NCBI GenBank assembly: GCA_964581385.1
Contig: CAZOOK010000030.1
Location: forward strand, 7,021-71,020
Direction: 5' to 3'
Source: CAZOOK01 sp964581385
GTDB lineage: Bacteria; Pseudomonadota; Gammaproteobacteria; Nevskiales; Nevskiaceae
DNA length: 64,000 nucleotides
The notes beneath the pieces were generated by a model. It worked only from the letters and a program-made list of their open reading frames with translations. It had not been told where the DNA came from and did no database searches. A program made the translations under genes and the position numbers. Positions 61,233-64,000 of the stretch are shown here, in pieces (position 1 is the stretch's first letter; every line of letters starts with the position of its first letter).

Positions 61233-61559
61233 ATGAGCTTCGATGACCTTTTGCACCGCCTGGCGCGACGCAACATGCAGCTCGCTGATGAGGTCGATCT
61301 CTTGCGTGCGCGCGTGCTGCAACTGGAGAGCGAGTTGCGCGGCGCTCGCGCGCAACTCTGTCGTCCCATCCCGCGCAACGATGCGGCACGCGCACGCGAG
61401 CGCGCCACACATGTGTACGCCGCGGCGCCTTTGAGCGAGGAGGAGATGATGACGCCCGTTTTGGCATGGGCGAGAGGTCTGACCGAAGAAGAGATCAACG
61501 GGTTGCATCCGATGCAGGCCGCGGAGGTGCGTCGCATCCGTGCTGGTGCGTTGACATGA
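61233..61559 (+). CDS. Small coiled-coil protein
   Basis: 108 residues. Residues 1-45 are a Leu/Arg heptad coiled coil (LADEVDLLRARVLQLESEL); the rest has an acidic helix (SEEEMMTPVLAWARGLTEEE). The ATG at 61233 is chosen, because the upstream in-frame triplet at 61203 is GTG. No family recognised. It is preceded by a spacer of 63 bases without a clear CACAAC motif. Confidence 0.6.
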   Translation: MSFDDLLHRLARRNMQLADEVDLLRARVLQLESELRGARAQLCRPIPRNDAARARERATHVYAAAPLSEEEMMTPVLAWARGLTEEEINGLHPMQAAEVRRIRAGALT

Positions 61560-61636
61560 TTCACGACGCCATCACCAACACGGTCGACTCGAACAAGAGC
61601 TTGTCAAAGATGCTTTAAATGTGGTAACGTAAGAAA

Positions 61637-62797
61637 CTACGGCCACCCCATGAATCCGAGCACGTTTGTTTTGATCGCATGGTCACCGTCTCCACCACCA
61701 CGTCGCCGCGCGTTGAACATTTTGTCCCAGGACGGAAGACCCGCGACAGCTGCGAGAAGAGCGTAACGCGGCCGATGCGTCAAATCCCACGACATTCCAT
61801 ATCCGAAGCCTGTTGGTCGCATACGCGGTCCACGTTTCTCGTACGACAAAACGTTCGTCGTAAACATGTGGCGCGAATCTGGCGAAAACTCGTATTGCTT
61901 GAGTAAGTTGGTCGTGTTGATCGTGAGCACCAAACTTTGTGTTTGAATTGACCACACGTGTACTGAACTTTTGTCGTTCACAGCGACATATTTGGAATTG
62001 GGCGAAATACAAACACCTGAAAAGTACCACGCATCGCCAATCGTAAACGCCGGTGTATCGACCACTGCGTTTTCGAGAGCCCAAACATACACGCGCGTTG
62101 CTTTGTCGCGTCGCAACACGGCAGCAAAGAATTTGCCGTCGTCGGATATTGTTGGTACTTGAACACGATCGTGAATGCCCATCCATGGCGCTTGACCTGC
62201 ATCTTGGAATGGTGGTACAGTCAGTTGACGAAGAGTAGCCTCCGTATTGAGATCGACAATATAAATGCTTTCTTCGGCCGTGAAATATGCAATTGTTGCA
62301 TCAGGCGACAAGCACATCGACGAGACATTGCACGGCGCTTGAAACCTTCGAACAATATCTCCCGGCGCGGCGGAAAGGCGTGCGATGGTAATCGTTGAAT
62401 GTTCGTACATGTTCTGACTATACGTCGTCACAACGTGTTGACAATCTCGCGCCACGCAGAATCTGATGAGGGGACCCGGCAACAACAATGTTCTGTACGC
62501 AGCTTCTTTACCTGAAACAAGATCCCAAACGTGAATAACACCGTTGCTTCCTATTGCGAGTACACGGTCAGAGTCGGGAGACACGAATACTGCAATCATA
62601 TCGGAGCACAAGACGTGTTCAGGAACAGTGAACGTCGCGATGTGGTCACCGCTCACGGTCGAGTACACATAGATGTTTTTCGCAACGCATACCAAAACTG
62701 AACGCCCGCTCGGCATGTAAGCAAATGCCGTCGGGCCATACTCGTAGCTGTAGTCCTCTGTCATCCATTCGTGGTCGGACTCGTTCAAGACCGCCAT
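61637..62797 (-). CDS. WD40-repeat protein of lower GC content
   Basis: 386 residues. WD blades are clear: VIHVWDLVSG, RVYVWALENA, SVHVWSIQTQ, with S-P-D-S/N-x-x-x-(L/V) turns (FVSPDSDRVLAIGS; CISPNSKYVAVND). Six to seven blades fill the whole protein. Its ending (RYALLAAVAGLPSWDKMF ... GDGDHAIKTN) resembles the C-terminus of the two genes at 37.5-40.1 kb, so it is a distant member of the same family. The base composition is visibly more A/T-rich than its neighbours, and it lacks the CACAAC motif upstream, suggesting a separate history. Confidence 0.8.
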   Translation of the reverse strand: MAVLNESDHEWMTEDYSYEYGPTAFAYMPSGRSVLVCVAKNIYVYSTVSGDHIATFTVPEHVLCSDMIAVFVSPDSDRVLAIGSNGVIHVWDLVSGKEAAYRTLLLPGPLIRFCVARDCQHVVTTYSQNMYEHSTITIARLSAAPGDIVRRFQAPCNVSSMCLSPDATIAYFTAEESIYIVDLNTEATLRQLTVPPFQDAGQAPWMGIHDRVQVPTISDDGKFFAAVLRRDKATRVYVWALENAVVDTPAFTIGDAWYFSGVCISPNSKYVAVNDKSSVHVWSIQTQSLVLTINTTNLLKQYEFSPDSRHMFTTNVLSYEKRGPRMRPTGFGYGMSWDLTHRPRYALLAAVAGLPSWDKMFNARRRGGGDGDHAIKTNVLGFMGWP

Positions 62798-62829
62798 TTT
62801 CTCACACTCGTATTCACGTGGAGATACGC

Positions 62830-62846
62830 GCACAACAACTCAACTC
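62830..62846 (+). promoter_or_regulatory. CACAAC-type upstream motif
   Basis: GCACAACAACTCAACTC, 16 bases before the ATG at 62863; lies in the spacer shared with the divergent WD40 gene. Confidence 0.45.
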
Positions 62847-62862
62847 ATCGCATCGCATCGCG

Positions 62863-63741
62863 ATGTACGGACGCCAGCCTGTGCGGTCGTGTCCCGGTTC
62901 CGGCGCGCACAAGACGGACGCCGACGAGTTGTGGCAGCACGTCAAGCGCGTTTTCTTTGTCGACGCGCGCGCGCACGCGGCGCGCGTGTTCGCGGCCGCC
63001 GCCGACCCCGAGCTTGCGGGAACGATCGAGATCGAGGCGCGAGTCGGAACGATCAACGAATCGGGAACCGGATTCAGTGCCGGAATTCCGCGCGACGTGT
63101 TTGAGCCGATGCTGCATTGGGTGCGCCTTCAAAACGATTGGGACCTCGCCACGCGCACGACGACGGCCGACCTGACGTTCCAGCTCGCCGCCGACGACGA
63201 CCGCGTGCGCGTGACGGTCGATCTCGACACGAACGAGGTGGTGTGCGTGGTGCGAAAGGACCGACTTTGGCGCCCGACTGATTTTCGCGCTGCGACCGGC
63301 CACAAGGTCGACGTGCGCATCGGCGCGTCCGTCGAGAGCCCCGTGTCCGAGCACGTGCGCGACGCGCTGGTGTTTCCGACGCAACGCGCGATGGGTGTCG
63401 CGTCGGCGCCGCCGGCGACCGGCAGCGCGAACGAGCCACGTCTCGTCATGGTGCGGCGCAAAGAGCGCGAGATCTTCAAGACGGGACCATTTTCGATCGA
63501 CATGACGAAGGTGCAATCTGGCGCGACGCTCGAGGAGGCGCGGCGCGCGCCGGTGACGTTTGAGGCCGAGGTCGACTTCAGCGTGGCCGCACACGTTCTG
63601 GCGGGCGCGAGCGCGGTGCCGGATCATTTTCCACACACGTTTTACGACCTTCTCGTGAACTACCTCTTTGACATCCGCGTCGAGGAGAGCGATGGGTCGG
63701 CACCAGCGCCGGTGCCAGCGCCAGCGCCGGCGCCGGCGTAA
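62863..63741 (+). CDS. RNA 5'-triphosphatase (Cet1-like, mRNA capping)
   Basis: 292 residues. The triphosphate tunnel metalloenzyme pattern is present: IEIEARVG near the N-terminus with Glu56/Glu58, and TFEAEVDF near the C-terminus with Glu234/Glu236, the two Glu-x-Glu strands that hold the metal. Between them lie VRRKEREIF and FSIDMTKV, typical of the Cet1/poxvirus-type enzymes. It removes the terminal phosphate of nascent RNA, the first capping step. Here it stands alone, not fused to a guanylyltransferase. The C-terminus is an Ala/Pro repeat (APAPVPAPAPAPA) that is probably disordered. Confidence 0.8.
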   Translation: MYGRQPVRSCPGSGAHKTDADELWQHVKRVFFVDARAHAARVFAAAADPELAGTIEIEARVGTINESGTGFSAGIPRDVFEPMLHWVRLQNDWDLATRTTTADLTFQLAADDDRVRVTVDLDTNEVVCVVRKDRLWRPTDFRAATGHKVDVRIGASVESPVSEHVRDALVFPTQRAMGVASAPPATGSANEPRLVMVRRKEREIFKTGPFSIDMTKVQSGATLEEARRAPVTFEAEVDFSVAAHVLAGASAVPDHFPHTFYDLLVNYLFDIRVEESDGSAPAPVPAPAPAPA

Positions 63742-63759
63742 GCAAGCATGAGCGGACAT

Positions 63760-63835
63760 ACGCCTACGACCTTGTCGTTTCAGACACGCCTACGACGTTG
63801 TCGTTTCAGGCACGCCTACGACCTTGTCGTTTCAG
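63760..63835 (+). repeat. Three tandem 24-base repeats, 26-base period
   Basis: Units at 63760-63783, 63786-63809 and 63812-63835: ACGCCTACGACCTTGTCGTT followed by TCAG, with one C/G change in unit 2. Each contains the small dyad ACGAC-NNN-GTCGT. They begin 18 bases after the stop of the RNA triphosphatase gene and lead into the large inverted repeat. Confidence 0.9.
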
Positions 63836-63842
63836 CACCCAT

Positions 63843-64000
63843 ACCAAACCTGCGACCACCTGATGCATGGTTTGCGTACGCCCAGACCTGGCGCTGGGCG
63901 GTCTCAGTCCACCCCGGTCCGGAAGTCACGCGACACAATTGGTCGCCAGCGCCAGGTCTGGGCGTACGCAAACCATGCATCACGTGGTCGCAGGTTTGGT
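63843..64000. repeat. Near-perfect inverted repeat reaching window end
   Basis: Left arm 63843-63897 and right arm 63946-64000 pair over 55 bases with a single mismatch (C at 63860 against C at 63983). The loop is 48 bases. The arm begins ACCAAACCTGCGACCAC and ends CAGACCTGGCGCTGG. The right arm runs exactly to base 64000, so the palindrome may be longer. No open reading frame of note lies inside. It could be a genome terminus or junction, a foldback mobile element (a TA lies at the left edge), or a structured RNA or 3'-end signal. Confidence 0.9.

Noticed and set aside
1..64000. tRNA genes, rRNA, CRISPR arrays, riboswitches and insertion sequences.
   Set aside because: No cloverleaf, spacer array or transposase signature was seen on reading both strands.
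1..64000. Bacterial or phage origin of the window.
   Set aside because: No consistent Shine-Dalgarno sequences precede the starts; topoisomerase II, Cet1-like triphosphatase, SNF2, RING, MIT-AAA and CCCH proteins are of eukaryotic-virus type.

Overview
The window is most likely part of the genome of a large double-stranded DNA virus of eukaryotes (Nucleocytoviricota-like). The evidence is a dense, almost intron-free gene layout on both strands (about 68 genes, no gap above 300 bases) combined with eukaryote-type viral functions: type IIA topoisomerase, stand-alone Cet1-like RNA 5'-triphosphatase, SNF2 helicase, RNase HI, Ulp1/SENP-like protease, RING protein, Nudix hydrolase, MIT-AAA (Vps4-like) ATPase and CCCH zinc finger. 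No tRNA, rRNA, CRISPR array, bacterial ribosome-binding pattern or insertion sequence was seen. Base composition is clearly GC-rich with C/G-ending codons. I cannot place it in a named family: no major capsid protein, DNA polymerase or packaging ATPase is present here.

Layout. 0-9 kb: hypothetical and structural-looking proteins, a nucleoside-hydrolase-like protein, a CCCH zinc finger, a chain of overlapping minus-strand genes, a Lys/Ala-rich basic protein, a P-loop ATPase and RNase HI. 9-10.7 kb: a tandem family of small membrane proteins with copied leaders. 10.7-24 kb: a sulfotransferase-like membrane protein, Ulp1-like protease, transglutaminase-like cysteine protease candidate, coiled-coil protein and two signal-plus-tail-anchor paralogues. 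24-31 kb: one 2239-residue secreted Cys-rich protein. 31-37.4 kb: a protein with an internal duplication, a kinase-like protein and an SNF2 ATPase. 37.5-40.8 kb: two tandem WD-repeat-like genes (one frameshifted) and two tandem zinc-ribbon genes (one with an in-frame TGA). 40.8-51.9 kb: many membrane proteins, a Nudix hydrolase, the Vps4-like ATPase and a membrane-anchored GIY-YIG protein. 52-57.5 kb: small hypothetical families and a RING protein with a RING-less paralogue. 57.5-63.7 kb: topoisomerase II, a WD40 gene of lower GC and the RNA triphosphatase. The last 240 bases hold three 26-bp-period repeats and a near-perfect inverted repeat of at least 55 bp per arm that reaches the window edge.

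How it fits together. The recognisable enzymes cover DNA topology and remodelling (topoisomerase II, SNF2, RNase HI), mRNA capping (RNA triphosphatase), nucleotide hydrolysis (Nudix), ubiquitin/SUMO manipulation (RING, Ulp1), and possibly membrane remodelling (Vps4-like). Most genes share a CACAAC-type motif 20-50 bases before the ATG, which I read as a virus-wide promoter or transcription-start element. Several plus-strand genes are followed by GA-rich tracts directly after the stop codon. Repeated tandem duplication, often carrying the leader along, is the main visible force shaping this region.
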